Part shown: positions 36,816 through 43,888 of the stretch, one piece after another
Numbering within the stretch: position 1 is the stretch's first letter
Layout of the letters: each line of letters begins with the position of its first letter
From: Pseudonocardiales bacterium
GTDB taxonomy: Bacteria; Actinomycetota; Actinomycetes; Mycobacteriales; Jatrophihabitantaceae
Assembly (NCBI GenBank): GCA_030840295.1
Contig: JAVEET010000061.1
Coordinates: 1-54,344, forward strand
Direction of reading: 5' to 3'
Length of the DNA stretch: 54,344 nucleotides
The notes under the pieces: generated by a model
What the model saw: the letters and a program-made list of their open reading frames with translations, nothing else
Database searches by the model: none
Told to the model about the DNA's origin: nothing
Program-made: the position numbers and the translations under genes

Positions 36816-38702
36816 ATGCATCTGGCCTCGGGACTTGCGGCACTGGTGGCGGCGGCCGCGGTGGTCGCGATGCTGGCCCGGCGGTTCGGCCTGTCCGAGC
36901 CGCTGGTGCTCACCGCGGCCGGCATCCTCGGCTCGTACCTGCCGGTTGTCCCGGACGCCAAGCTCACCCCGCAACTCGTGCTCGTCGGGTTACTGCCACC
37001 GCTGCTCTACAACACGGCCATCCGGAGCTCGCTGGTCGACTTCAGGGCCAACCGGCGAGCCATCGGCCTGCTGTCGGTCGGCCTGGTCATCTTCACCGCG
37101 TTCGGGGTGGGACTGGTGGCGTGGTGGGTGCTGCCCATCCCGTTCGCCGCCGCGGTCGCGCTCGGAGCCGTGGTGGCTCCGCCGGACGCGGTGGCAGCAT
37201 CGGCCGTCGCCCGGCGGGTCGGAATGCCCCGCCGGATCATCACGATCCTCGAAGGCGAGTCACTGCTGAACGACGCCACCGCCCTGGTGGCATTGCGCAC
37301 GGCCATCGCCGCGACGGCCGGTTCGGTCAGTGTGATGAGCGTGGCCGGCAACTTCCTGTGGGCGGCCGTCGGGGGAGTGCTGACCGGGGTAGCCGTCGCG
37401 CTGCTGCTCGGGGAGATCCGGCGCCGATTCACCGATCCGGTGCTCGACACGACGGTGTCCTTCCTCGCGCCCTTCGCGGCGTACCTGCCCGCTGAGGAAC
37501 TGAACGCCTCCGGCGTCCTGGCTGTGGTCGTGGCGGGACTGATCCTCGGGCACCGGGCTCCGGTCCTGCAGAGCGCCGCGTCCAGGATCGCCGAGCGGAC
37601 CAATTGGCGAACCGTGGACTTCGTGCTGGAGAGTTCGGTCTTTCTGCTCATCGGGTTGCAGGTCCGCACCATCGTCGATGACGCCTGGAACGCCGGCCTG
37701 ACGCACAGCCACGTCATCTGGGCATGCGCGGCGATCCTGGTTACCGTCGTGGTCCTCAGGCTGATCTGGGTCTTCCCGGCGACTTACCTGCCGCAGCTGA
37801 TACCGGCGGTCCGGCGCAAGGAGACACCCCCTAGCCCGCGCGAGGTCCTGGTCGTCGGCTGGGCGGGCATGCGCGGGGTGGTCACCCTGGCCGCCGCCTT
37901 CGTGCTGCCGTCCAACGCCAACACGCCATATCGGCCGGTGTTGATTCTCGCTGCGTTCGTGGTCACGGCCGGCACGCTGCTGGTCCAAGGCACCTCGCTG
38001 CCGATGCTGGTGCGCTGGCTGCACCTGCGCGGCCCCAGCCGCGCCGAGGACGCGCTTCAGATGGCGGGACTGCTGCAACAGTCGGCCGACGCCGGCTTGC
38101 GCCGGCTGGACGAGATCGCCGAGAAGGCCGATCCGCCGATCAACCCCGATCTGATCGAGCAGGTTCGCAATCGTTTGCTGCAGCGGACGAATGCGGCCTG
38201 GGAGCGGCTCGGACCGACGGCCGGCGACCACGTGACACCCAGCGAGAAGTACCGCAAGCTCCGTTTGAAGGTGTTGAACGCCGAGCGCGCCGAGCTGTTG
38301 CAGGTCCGCGACACCGGCCGGCTGGATCACGAGGTGCTGCAGGCCGTGATGAGCATGCTGGATCTAGAAGAATCCACCATCGATCGGTTGAGCGAGGCCG
38401 AGGACGAGGTCCGCGAGGACCAACTGATCCCCACCCATGCCGCCGAGGCCTGCGCCCACCTGCAGGACGCTCCGATCACCCAGCGCCCGGATCACCCTGG
38501 CGAGTGCCGGGAATGCGTCGAGGCCGGCCTGATATGGGTGCACCTGCGCATGTGCCTGACCTGTGGGCATGTGGCTTGCTGCGACTCCTCGCCGGGCCTG
38601 CATGCCGACAAGCACTTCGGTTCCACCCGGCATCCGGTGATGCGCAGCGTCGAGCCTGGTGAGGCCTGGCGCTGGTGCTACGTGGATTCATTGCTCGGCT
38701 GA
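36816..38702 (+). CDS. CPA1-type Na+/H+ antiporter fused to a C-terminal UBP zinc finger
   Basis: A 628-residue protein. Residues ~1-400 form a 12-helix cation/proton antiporter with the paired-acid region APPDAVAASAVARRV and ILEGESLLNDATALV. Residues ~400-555 are a cytoplasmic helical segment (IDRLSEAEDEVREDQ). Residues ~560-628 are a UBP-type zinc finger: C564-x2-C567, then C580-x2-C583, H585, C588 and three later histidines (GLHADKHFGSTRHP), ending RWCYVD. Zf-UBP domains bind the free C terminus of ubiquitin in eukaryotes; the bacterial ligand is unknown. ATG 36816 follows AAAGAT at 6 nt. It follows gltB closely on the same strand. Confidence 0.9.
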   Translation: MHLASGLAALVAAAAVVAMLARRFGLSEPLVLTAAGILGSYLPVVPDAKLTPQLVLVGLLPPLLYNTAIRSSLVDFRANRRAIGLLSVGLVIFTAFGVGLVAWWVLPIPFAAAVALGAVVAPPDAVAASAVARRVGMPRRIITILEGESLLNDATALVALRTAIAATAGSVSVMSVAGNFLWAAVGGVLTGVAVALLLGEIRRRFTDPVLDTTVSFLAPFAAYLPAEELNASGVLAVVVAGLILGHRAPVLQSAASRIAERTNWRTVDFVLESSVFLLIGLQVRTIVDDAWNAGLTHSHVIWACAAILVTVVVLRLIWVFPATYLPQLIPAVRRKETPPSPREVLVVGWAGMRGVVTLAAAFVLPSNANTPYRPVLILAAFVVTAGTLLVQGTSLPMLVRWLHLRGPSRAEDALQMAGLLQQSADAGLRRLDEIAEKADPPINPDLIEQVRNRLLQRTNAAWERLGPTAGDHVTPSEKYRKLRLKVLNAERAELLQVRDTGRLDHEVLQAVMSMLDLEESTIDRLSEAEDEVREDQLIPTHAAEACAHLQDAPITQRPDHPGECRECVEAGLIWVHLRMCLTCGHVACCDSSPGLHADKHFGSTRHPVMRSVEPGEAWRWCYVDSLLG

Positions 38703-38759
38703 GGGGAGGTGCCGGTACGAAAAACGTGACGCGGCTGACAAGGACTTGCCGGTAGCGTT

Positions 38760-38765
38760 TAGGGT
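38760..38765 (+). promoter_or_regulatory. -10 TAGGGT for pyk (leaderless)
   Basis: TAGGGT, then 6 nt, then GTG 38772. CTGACA (38735-38740), 19 bp upstream, could be a -35. Confidence 0.5.
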
Positions 38766-38771
38766 TGCCTC

Positions 38772-40202
38772 GTGAGTCGCCGAGCAAAGATCGTCTGCAC
38801 GTTGGGTCCCGCCACCGATGCCCCGGAGCGCACCCGCGCCCTGGTGGAAGCGGGGATGGACGTAGCCCGCCTCAACTTCAGCCACGGGGAGCACGCCGAT
38901 CACGCCGTGCGGTTCCACGCCGTACGCGCCGCCGCCGACGCCGCCGGCCGCAATGTGGCCACGCTCGCAGACCTGCAGGGACCGAAGATCAGGCTCGGAC
39001 GCTTTGCCGAGGGCCCCGTCGTGTGGGCGACCGGTGACCGGGTGCGGATCACCGTCGAGGACATCGATGGCGATCACGATCGGGTGTCCACCACCTACAA
39101 GCAACTCGCGGCCGATGTGAAGCCCGGCGACAAACTGCTCGTCGACGACGGCAACGTCGCCCTGGTGGCAGTGGCCGTGGAGGACGGCACCGATGTGGTG
39201 TGCGACGTCGCCGAGGGCGGCACGGTCAGCAACAACAAGGGCCTGTCGCTGCCCGGTGTCGCGGTGAGCGTGCCGGCCCTGAGCGAGAAGGATATCGACG
39301 ACCTCGAGTTCGCTCTGCGGCTCGGGGTCGACTGGATTGCGCTGTCGTTCGTCCGGTCGCCTGATGACATCAAGCTGGTTCACCAGGTGATGGATCGGGT
39401 CGGCATCCGCCGTCCGGTCATCGCGAAGATCGAGAAGCCGGAGGCGGTCGACCGGTTGGTCGATATCGTGCTGGCCTTCGATGGTGTGATGGTCGCCCGC
39501 GGTGACCTCGGGGTGGAGATGCCTCTGGAACAGGTGCCGATCATCCAGAAGCGCGCCGTGGCGATCTGTCGCGACAACGCCAAACCGGTCATCGTGGCCA
39601 CCCAGATGCTCGAGTCGATGATCACCCACTCCCGTCCGACCCGGGCTGAGGCATCGGACGTCGCCAACGCGGTGCTCGACGGTGCCGATGCGGTGATGTT
39701 GTCCGGTGAGACCAGCGTCGGCACCTACCCTATCCAGAGCGTGGCCACGATGGCCCGCATCATCCGCTCGGTCGAGGAGAACAGCGTGGACGTCGCAGCG
39801 CTGCTGCACGAACCGCGCACCCCCGGTGGCGTGATCGCCAAGGCGGCCAAGGAGATCGGCGACTCCCTCGGTGCCACCGCTCTGGTCGCATTCACCCAGA
39901 GCGGGGACACCGCACGCCGGTTGGCCAGGTTGCACGCGCATCAGATCGTGCTGGCCTTCACCCCGGAGGAGAACGTGCAGCGTCAACTGGCCTTGTCCTG
40001 GGGTGTGGAGGCCCATAAGGTGTGGACGGTTCAGACGACCGACGAGATGGTCCGCCAGGTCGATTCGGCGCTGCTGGCTCAGCGGGTATGTCGTCCCGAC
40101 GATCTGGTAGTCATCGTCGCGGGGACACCTCCTGCGACACCTGGCACAACCAACACGATCCGGGTGCACCACATCGGAGGCGTCTTGCAACGTGACCGCT
40201 GA
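38772..40202 (+). CDS. pyk: Pyruvate kinase
   Basis: Last step of glycolysis, PEP + ADP to pyruvate + ATP. The 476-residue enzyme has RRAKIVCTLGPA at the N terminus, DLQGPKIRLG, the catalytic signature IAKIEKPEAVDRL, VMVARGDLGVEMPLEQVP with Mg2+ ligands, and VIVATQMLESM. The C-terminal allosteric domain is complete. GTG 38772 is fixed by the -10 hexamer. The end overlaps tesB by 11 nt. Confidence 0.97.
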   Translation: MSRRAKIVCTLGPATDAPERTRALVEAGMDVARLNFSHGEHADHAVRFHAVRAAADAAGRNVATLADLQGPKIRLGRFAEGPVVWATGDRVRITVEDIDGDHDRVSTTYKQLAADVKPGDKLLVDDGNVALVAVAVEDGTDVVCDVAEGGTVSNNKGLSLPGVAVSVPALSEKDIDDLEFALRLGVDWIALSFVRSPDDIKLVHQVMDRVGIRRPVIAKIEKPEAVDRLVDIVLAFDGVMVARGDLGVEMPLEQVPIIQKRAVAICRDNAKPVIVATQMLESMITHSRPTRAEASDVANAVLDGADAVMLSGETSVGTYPIQSVATMARIIRSVEENSVDVAALLHEPRTPGGVIAKAAKEIGDSLGATALVAFTQSGDTARRLARLHAHQIVLAFTPEENVQRQLALSWGVEAHKVWTVQTTDEMVRQVDSALLAQRVCRPDDLVVIVAGTPPATPGTTNTIRVHHIGGVLQRDR

Positions 40203-41103
40203 GGCCGAGCTCAACCTTCCTCTCACTGGCCAGGCCGTTGTCGACGGGCTGGTGCAGCTGCTCGATCTTGAAGCGATCGAGGTGAACATCTTCCGGGGCA
40301 TCAGCCCGAAGGTGTCACTGCAGCGGGTGTTCGGTGGTCAGGTCGCCGGACAGGCGTTGGTGGCCGCCGGCCGCACGGTCGATTCCGATCGTCAGGTGCA
40401 CTCATTGCATTCGTACTTCATCCGGCCCGGCGATCCGGCGACCCCGATCGTCTACACCGTGGAGCGCGTGCGGGACGGCCAGTCCTTCTCGGTGCGTCGG
40501 GTGATCGCGATCCAACACGGTCAGCCGATCTTCACCCTCTCGGCGTCTTTCCAGCTGCCTCAGGACGGTATCGATCATCAAGTGCCGATGCCCTCGGTGC
40601 CGTCACCGGAATCTCTGCCGACGCTGGCCGAGCGCTATCAGGGCTTTGCCGAACTGGAGGGGATCGCGCGGCTGATCCCGCAGGCGTTCGACGTCCGTTA
40701 CGTCGATGACCCACCGTGGGTGCAGCGGGGCCTGGGTCCGCGGGAGAACCAGCCGCACCGGATTTGGTTGCGCACCGGCGGAAGCCTGCCGGATGATCCG
40801 TTGCTGCACGTGTGTGCGGTTACCTTCGCCTCGGACCTCAATCTGCTCGATTCGGTATTGATCCACCACGGACTCGCCGCTCGGCTGGATCCGATCTCGA
40901 TGGCCTCGCTGGATCATGCCATGTGGTTTCATCGCCAGTTCCGGGCAGACGAGTGGCTCCTGTACACCTCGGAATCCCCGTCCGCGACCGGTGGCCGGGG
41001 CTTGGCCACCGGCCGGTTCTTCAGCCAGGACGGCCGGCATGTAGCCAGCGTCGCCCAGGAGGGCATGATCCGGCTGCCCAACGTGACCGGACAGTTCGGC
41101 TGA
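40192..41103 (+). CDS. tesB: Acyl-CoA thioesterase II
   Basis: Double-hotdog thioesterase that hydrolyses medium/long-chain acyl-CoA. The 303-residue protein has FGGQVAGQALVAAGRTV, HSLHSYFIRPGDP, SFSVRRVIAIQHGQPIF, ASLDHAMWFHR (catalytic Asp), LLYTSESPSATGGRGLATG (Thr) and VASVAQEGMIR (Gln), all the TesB active-site blocks. GTG 40192 lies inside the last four codons of pyk, an 11-nt overlap, so the two are coupled. Convergent with the decarboxylase gene. Confidence 0.95.
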   Translation: MTAEAELNLPLTGQAVVDGLVQLLDLEAIEVNIFRGISPKVSLQRVFGGQVAGQALVAAGRTVDSDRQVHSLHSYFIRPGDPATPIVYTVERVRDGQSFSVRRVIAIQHGQPIFTLSASFQLPQDGIDHQVPMPSVPSPESLPTLAERYQGFAELEGIARLIPQAFDVRYVDDPPWVQRGLGPRENQPHRIWLRTGGSLPDDPLLHVCAVTFASDLNLLDSVLIHHGLAARLDPISMASLDHAMWFHRQFRADEWLLYTSESPSATGGRGLATGRFFSQDGRHVASVAQEGMIRLPNVTGQFG

Positions 41104-41119
41104 GCGACCCGGCAACGCG

Positions 41120-41136
41120 GCCCGGCCCGGCCGGGC
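41120..41136. terminator. All-GC hairpin between convergent tesB and decarboxylase genes
   Basis: GCCCGG (41120-41125) and CCGGGC (41131-41136) around a 5-nt loop, in the 33-bp convergent gap. Position fits a shared terminator. Confidence 0.45.
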
Positions 41137-42558
41137 TCAGCCGCCGAGCGAACTGATCAGCGTCCAGGTCGCCTCGACGTGCCGACGCTCGGTCAGCACC
41201 GAACCGATGGCCATTCTGATTGCCAGCTGACCGTTCACCAGCGTGTGCGTGAGGTAGGCCTGACCGGTGTCGTTCACCGCGTCGAGCAGCGCCCTGGTGG
41301 CCTGGTCACCGGCCCGCAGCCGGAAGGTCACGAGCGCCAACGGGTAGGGGGCCAGAATCTCGAATCGAGGGTCGGCTTGGACCCAGCCACCGAACTCGGA
41401 CGCGAGGCCGACGTGCTGCCGGATGTGGGCGGCCAGCCCGACGGCGCCATACCAGCGAAGCACCGCCCAGAGCTTCAACGCACGGAACCGGCGGCCCAGG
41501 GGTACCTGCCAGTCCCGGTAGTCGATCACCGAGCCCGACTCGGTGGCCGTGTTTCGGAGGTACTCGGGCAGGATCGACAAGGCGCCGATGAGGGCCGTGC
41601 GATCAGCCACCCAGAATGCGTTGCAGTCGAAGTTGGTCAGCAACCACTTGTGCGGATTGGTCGCGTAGGAATCCACTTTCTCCAGCCCGTCGTTGACGAA
41701 TCTCAACTCGTCGCAGACTGCCGCCACGCCGGCCCAAGCGGCGTCGACGTGCAACCACGCGTTGTGCCGGTGCGCCAGGTCAGCCAGCTCGGCGACCGGG
41801 TCGAGGGCGCCGGTTCCGGTCGCGCCGACCGAGGCGACGACGAGGACGGGCGTATATCCGGCATCGACGTCGGCCGCCAGCAACTCGGCCAGGTGCTGGG
41901 GATCGGCCGACTGCGTCCAGGGGTCGGTCGAGATCTTGCGAAGCGCGCCGGAGCCCAGGCCGGCGATCCGGCAGGCCTTCTCGACGGACGAGTGCGTCTG
42001 CGAGGAGGTGTAGACCGTGTAGCGGCCGGTCGAGACGCCGGCGGTCTCCGTGGCGGCACCGCTGACCCGGTGCAACGCCGCAAGCAGCGCAACCAGAGCG
42101 GCATCCGAGGCGGTGCTCTGGATGACCCCGCCGCCCGGGCCTTCCGAGCGGAACCTGGTGGGCAGATCCAGGAGTTGGGCCAGCCAATCCAGGACCAGTG
42201 TCTCCAGTTCGGTGGCTGCCGGCGAGGTCGCCCACAACATGCCTTGCACCCCGAGGCCGGACGCGAGGAGGTCCCCGAGGATGGCAGGCCCGGATGCATT
42301 CGCCGGGAAGAAGGCGAAGAAGGACGGGTGCTGCCAATGGGTGATGCCGGGCAGGATCACCCGCTCGAGGTCGGCCATCACCCCTTCGAAACCCTCACCG
42401 AGCTGGGGAGCTTCGGCCGGCAGCTGTGCCCGGACCTCGCCGGGGGAGACCTTGGACAGCACCGGGAAAGATTCGACGCGGGCTTGATAGTCGGCGATCC
42501 AGTCGATGGCCTGATGCCCGTACCGACGGAACTCCTCCGGCGTCATGTGCGTGTTCAT
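41137..42558 (-). CDS. PLP-dependent aromatic-L-amino-acid-type decarboxylase
   Basis: Group II decarboxylase, 473 residues from ATG 42558. Shows EFRRYGHQAIDWIADY, LPGITHWQHPSFFAFFPAN, TSPAATELETLVLDWLA, SSQTHSSVEKACRIAG, VGATGTGALDP, the HVDAAWAG cofactor Asp and the PLP lysine in NPHKWLLTNFDCNAFWV. These blocks fit tryptophan/tyrosine/DOPA decarboxylases more than glutamate decarboxylase; the actual substrate is open. The longer frame to 42648 would run into the tRNA gene, so it is rejected. TAGGTT lies 8 nt before the ATG. It is the only amine-forming gene in the window and lies apart from the trp operon. Confidence 0.9.
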   Translation of the reverse strand: MNTHMTPEEFRRYGHQAIDWIADYQARVESFPVLSKVSPGEVRAQLPAEAPQLGEGFEGVMADLERVILPGITHWQHPSFFAFFPANASGPAILGDLLASGLGVQGMLWATSPAATELETLVLDWLAQLLDLPTRFRSEGPGGGVIQSTASDAALVALLAALHRVSGAATETAGVSTGRYTVYTSSQTHSSVEKACRIAGLGSGALRKISTDPWTQSADPQHLAELLAADVDAGYTPVLVVASVGATGTGALDPVAELADLAHRHNAWLHVDAAWAGVAAVCDELRFVNDGLEKVDSYATNPHKWLLTNFDCNAFWVADRTALIGALSILPEYLRNTATESGSVIDYRDWQVPLGRRFRALKLWAVLRWYGAVGLAAHIRQHVGLASEFGGWVQADPRFEILAPYPLALVTFRLRAGDQATRALLDAVNDTGQAYLTHTLVNGQLAIRMAIGSVLTERRHVEATWTLISSLGG

Positions 42559-42566
42559 GACTGTTG

Positions 42567-42572
42567 AACCTA
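42567..42572 (-). promoter_or_regulatory. -10 TAGGTT for the decarboxylase
   Basis: Minus-strand TAGGTT, then 8 nt, then ATG 42558; at most a one- or two-base leader. Confidence 0.4.
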
Positions 42573-42623
42573 CTGAATCGCCGAAGTCGGCTCTGCGCGA
42601 TGCGGCGCCCGGACGGCCGTTTG

Positions 42624-42696
42624 TGCCCCCGGTGGGATTCGAACCCACACTGGACGGATTTTGAATCCGCTTCCTCTGCCGTTGGGATACAGGGGC
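42624..42696 (-). tRNA. tRNA with CAA anticodon (nominally Leu), short variable loop
   Basis: 73 nt on the minus strand fold as a class I cloverleaf: acceptor GCCCCTG/CGGGGGC, TA, a D arm with a three-pair stem and the AACGGCAG loop, anticodon stem GCGGA/TCCGT (one G-U) with loop TTCAAAA, variable loop CCAGT (5 nt), T arm GTGGG TTCGAAT CCCAC, discriminator A. CCA is not encoded. The anticodon CAA (plus-strand TTG, 42661-42663) reads Leu UUG codons. Canonical bacterial tRNA-Leu has a long variable arm, which is lacking here. Located between the decarboxylase and ANTAR regulator. Confidence 0.9.
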
Positions 42697-42784
42697 TTCA
42701 AGCCGTCGGAGAGTCTAGCCCGATAGGCTCTGGGCTCGCGCACCGGTCCAGCGGAGTACCGGATCGCCGCGACGACTGAAGGTA

Positions 42785-43585
42785 GTGAGTCACGTGATCG
42801 AGCAGGCAGTGTTTGCCGGCGACGCAGTACCCGGCGACGGGGTGCCCGGCGAGGGGGTGCCCGGCGACGGGGTAGCCAGCCGAGCTGTACCCGGTGACCA
42901 GGTAACCACTGACAAGGTGGCCAGCCATGCGCCGGCCGAGGTCGTGGCCTCCCCCCAGCAAGCAAAGCCGGTGAAGGGAGCACCGAGCCAGGCAGTCGCG
43001 CCGCAGGCCGTGACCCGGCGCGTTCTCATCGCCGAGGACGAGGCGATCATCAGGCTCGACCTGCGCGAGATGCTGATCGAAGAGGGCTTCGAGGTCATCG
43101 GCGAGGCCGCCGATGGCGAGAAGGCTGTCGAACTGGCCAAGGATCTGCGACCGGACGTGGTGATCTGTGACGTGAAGATGCCCAAGATGGACGGCATCAC
43201 CGCGGCCGGTCACATCGCCGGTGCCCGAATCGCCCCAGTCGTCATCCTCACCGCGTTCAGCCAGCGCGATCTCATCGAGCGCGCCCGAGATGCCGGGGCG
43301 ATGGCGTACCTGATCAAGCCGTTCCACAAACGCGACCTGTTGCCCGCGATCGAGATGGCTACGAGTCGTTTCGCCGAAATCCGCGCCCTGGAAGCCGAGG
43401 TCGAGGGCCTGCAGGACCGGCTCGAGGCCCGCAAGCTCATCGAGCGCGCCAAGGGCGTGCTGATGGCAGAACACCGGTTGTCCGAGCCCGAGGCCTTCCG
43501 TTGGATCCAGCGGGCGGCGATGGACAAACGGACCACCATGCGGGCCGTCGCCGAGCTCGTGTTGACCGAAACCGGCCACCGTTGA
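42785..43585 (+). CDS. pdtaR: ANTAR-domain response regulator (PdtaR-like)
   Basis: 266 residues from GTG 42785. A ~75-residue N-terminal extension rich in Val/Pro/Gly/Asp (three VPGxG units) precedes a receiver domain (RRVLIAEDEAIIRLDLREML, phospho-acceptor in VVICDVKMPKMDG, D129, LTAF and YLIKPF) and a C-terminal ANTAR RNA-binding domain (RKLIERAKGVLMAEHRLSEPEAFRWIQRAAMDKRTTM). Known homologue: mycobacterial PdtaR, an antiterminator activated by the PdtaS kinase, which is not in this window. GTG 43010 could be an internal start that omits the repeat arm. It precedes the liv operon by 303 bp; regulation of it is only a possibility. Confidence 0.9.
   Translation: MSHVIEQAVFAGDAVPGDGVPGEGVPGDGVASRAVPGDQVTTDKVASHAPAEVVASPQQAKPVKGAPSQAVAPQAVTRRVLIAEDEAIIRLDLREMLIEEGFEVIGEAADGEKAVELAKDLRPDVVICDVKMPKMDGITAAGHIAGARIAPVVILTAFSQRDLIERARDAGAMAYLIKPFHKRDLLPAIEMATSRFAEIRALEAEVEGLQDRLEARKLIERAKGVLMAEHRLSEPEAFRWIQRAAMDKRTTMRAVAELVLTETGHR
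42827..42871 (+). repeat. 15-bp tandem repeat encoding VPGDG/VPGEG/VPGDG
   Basis: Three 15-bp units (42827, 42842, 42857; GTGCCCGGCGACGGG) encode elastin-like pentapeptides at residues 15-29 of the ANTAR regulator. Confidence 0.85.
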
Positions 43586-43888
43586 CGTTTCGCCGGTTTC
43601 CGCCGCCCTAGCATTTGAGGCCGATTTGAGCTACCCCATATGCGCACCGCCCGGGATCTTGTGAAGAAATCGGGCGTGGGTGTTACGAGTGGGTGCACTA
43701 CGGACGCGATTTGGTTACGACCGGCGAGTAGGACCGGTTTTGTGACCCGCAAGCCTTGTCGGCGCGCTAGCGTGCCTCCCACGGCCGCCCGACATCTGTC
43801 CCCACGGATGGATGACCCAGGTCATCGGTTGGTCGAGTTGCAAACCCGGCGCTCAGGTCGAGCGTCGAGAACAAGGGAGGACACGTCA
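43586..43888 (+). promoter_or_regulatory. Intergenic region before livK with a 16-bp inverted repeat
   Basis: No gene is seen in these 303 bp. GATGACC (43811-43817) and GGTCATC (43820-43826) form an inverted repeat with a 2-nt centre, 63 bp before the livK start, a plausible operator. TAGCAT (just after the ANTAR stop) and TAGCGT further down are possible -10 elements; no -35 is convincing. I saw no paired hexaloop ANTAR target motif. Confidence 0.4.

Noticed and set aside
34328-36967. 879-residue minus-strand open frame
   Set aside because: Lies entirely antisense to gltB and the antiporter start; His/Arg/Asp-biased composition is the mirror of high-GC codon usage, with no domain.
41179-42567. 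462-residue plus-strand frame across the decarboxylase
   Set aside because: Opposite-strand shadow of a gene with clear PLP motifs.
42559-42648. Upstream extension of the decarboxylase
   Set aside because: It would overlap the tRNA gene and the -10 element; residues do not resemble the family.
42827-42871. CRISPR-like or direct-repeat array
   Set aside because: Only three contiguous 15-bp units without spacers and in coding frame; it is a protein repeat.
43586-43888. Tandem hexaloop ANTAR target motif before livK
   Set aside because: I found a palindrome but no paired stem-loops with A1/G4 hexaloops, so control by the adjacent ANTAR protein is not supported.
43640-43888. Longer livK frame from 43640
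   Set aside because: The signal peptide and lipobox start at GTG 43889, which has a strong SD; the upstream residues are not coding-like.
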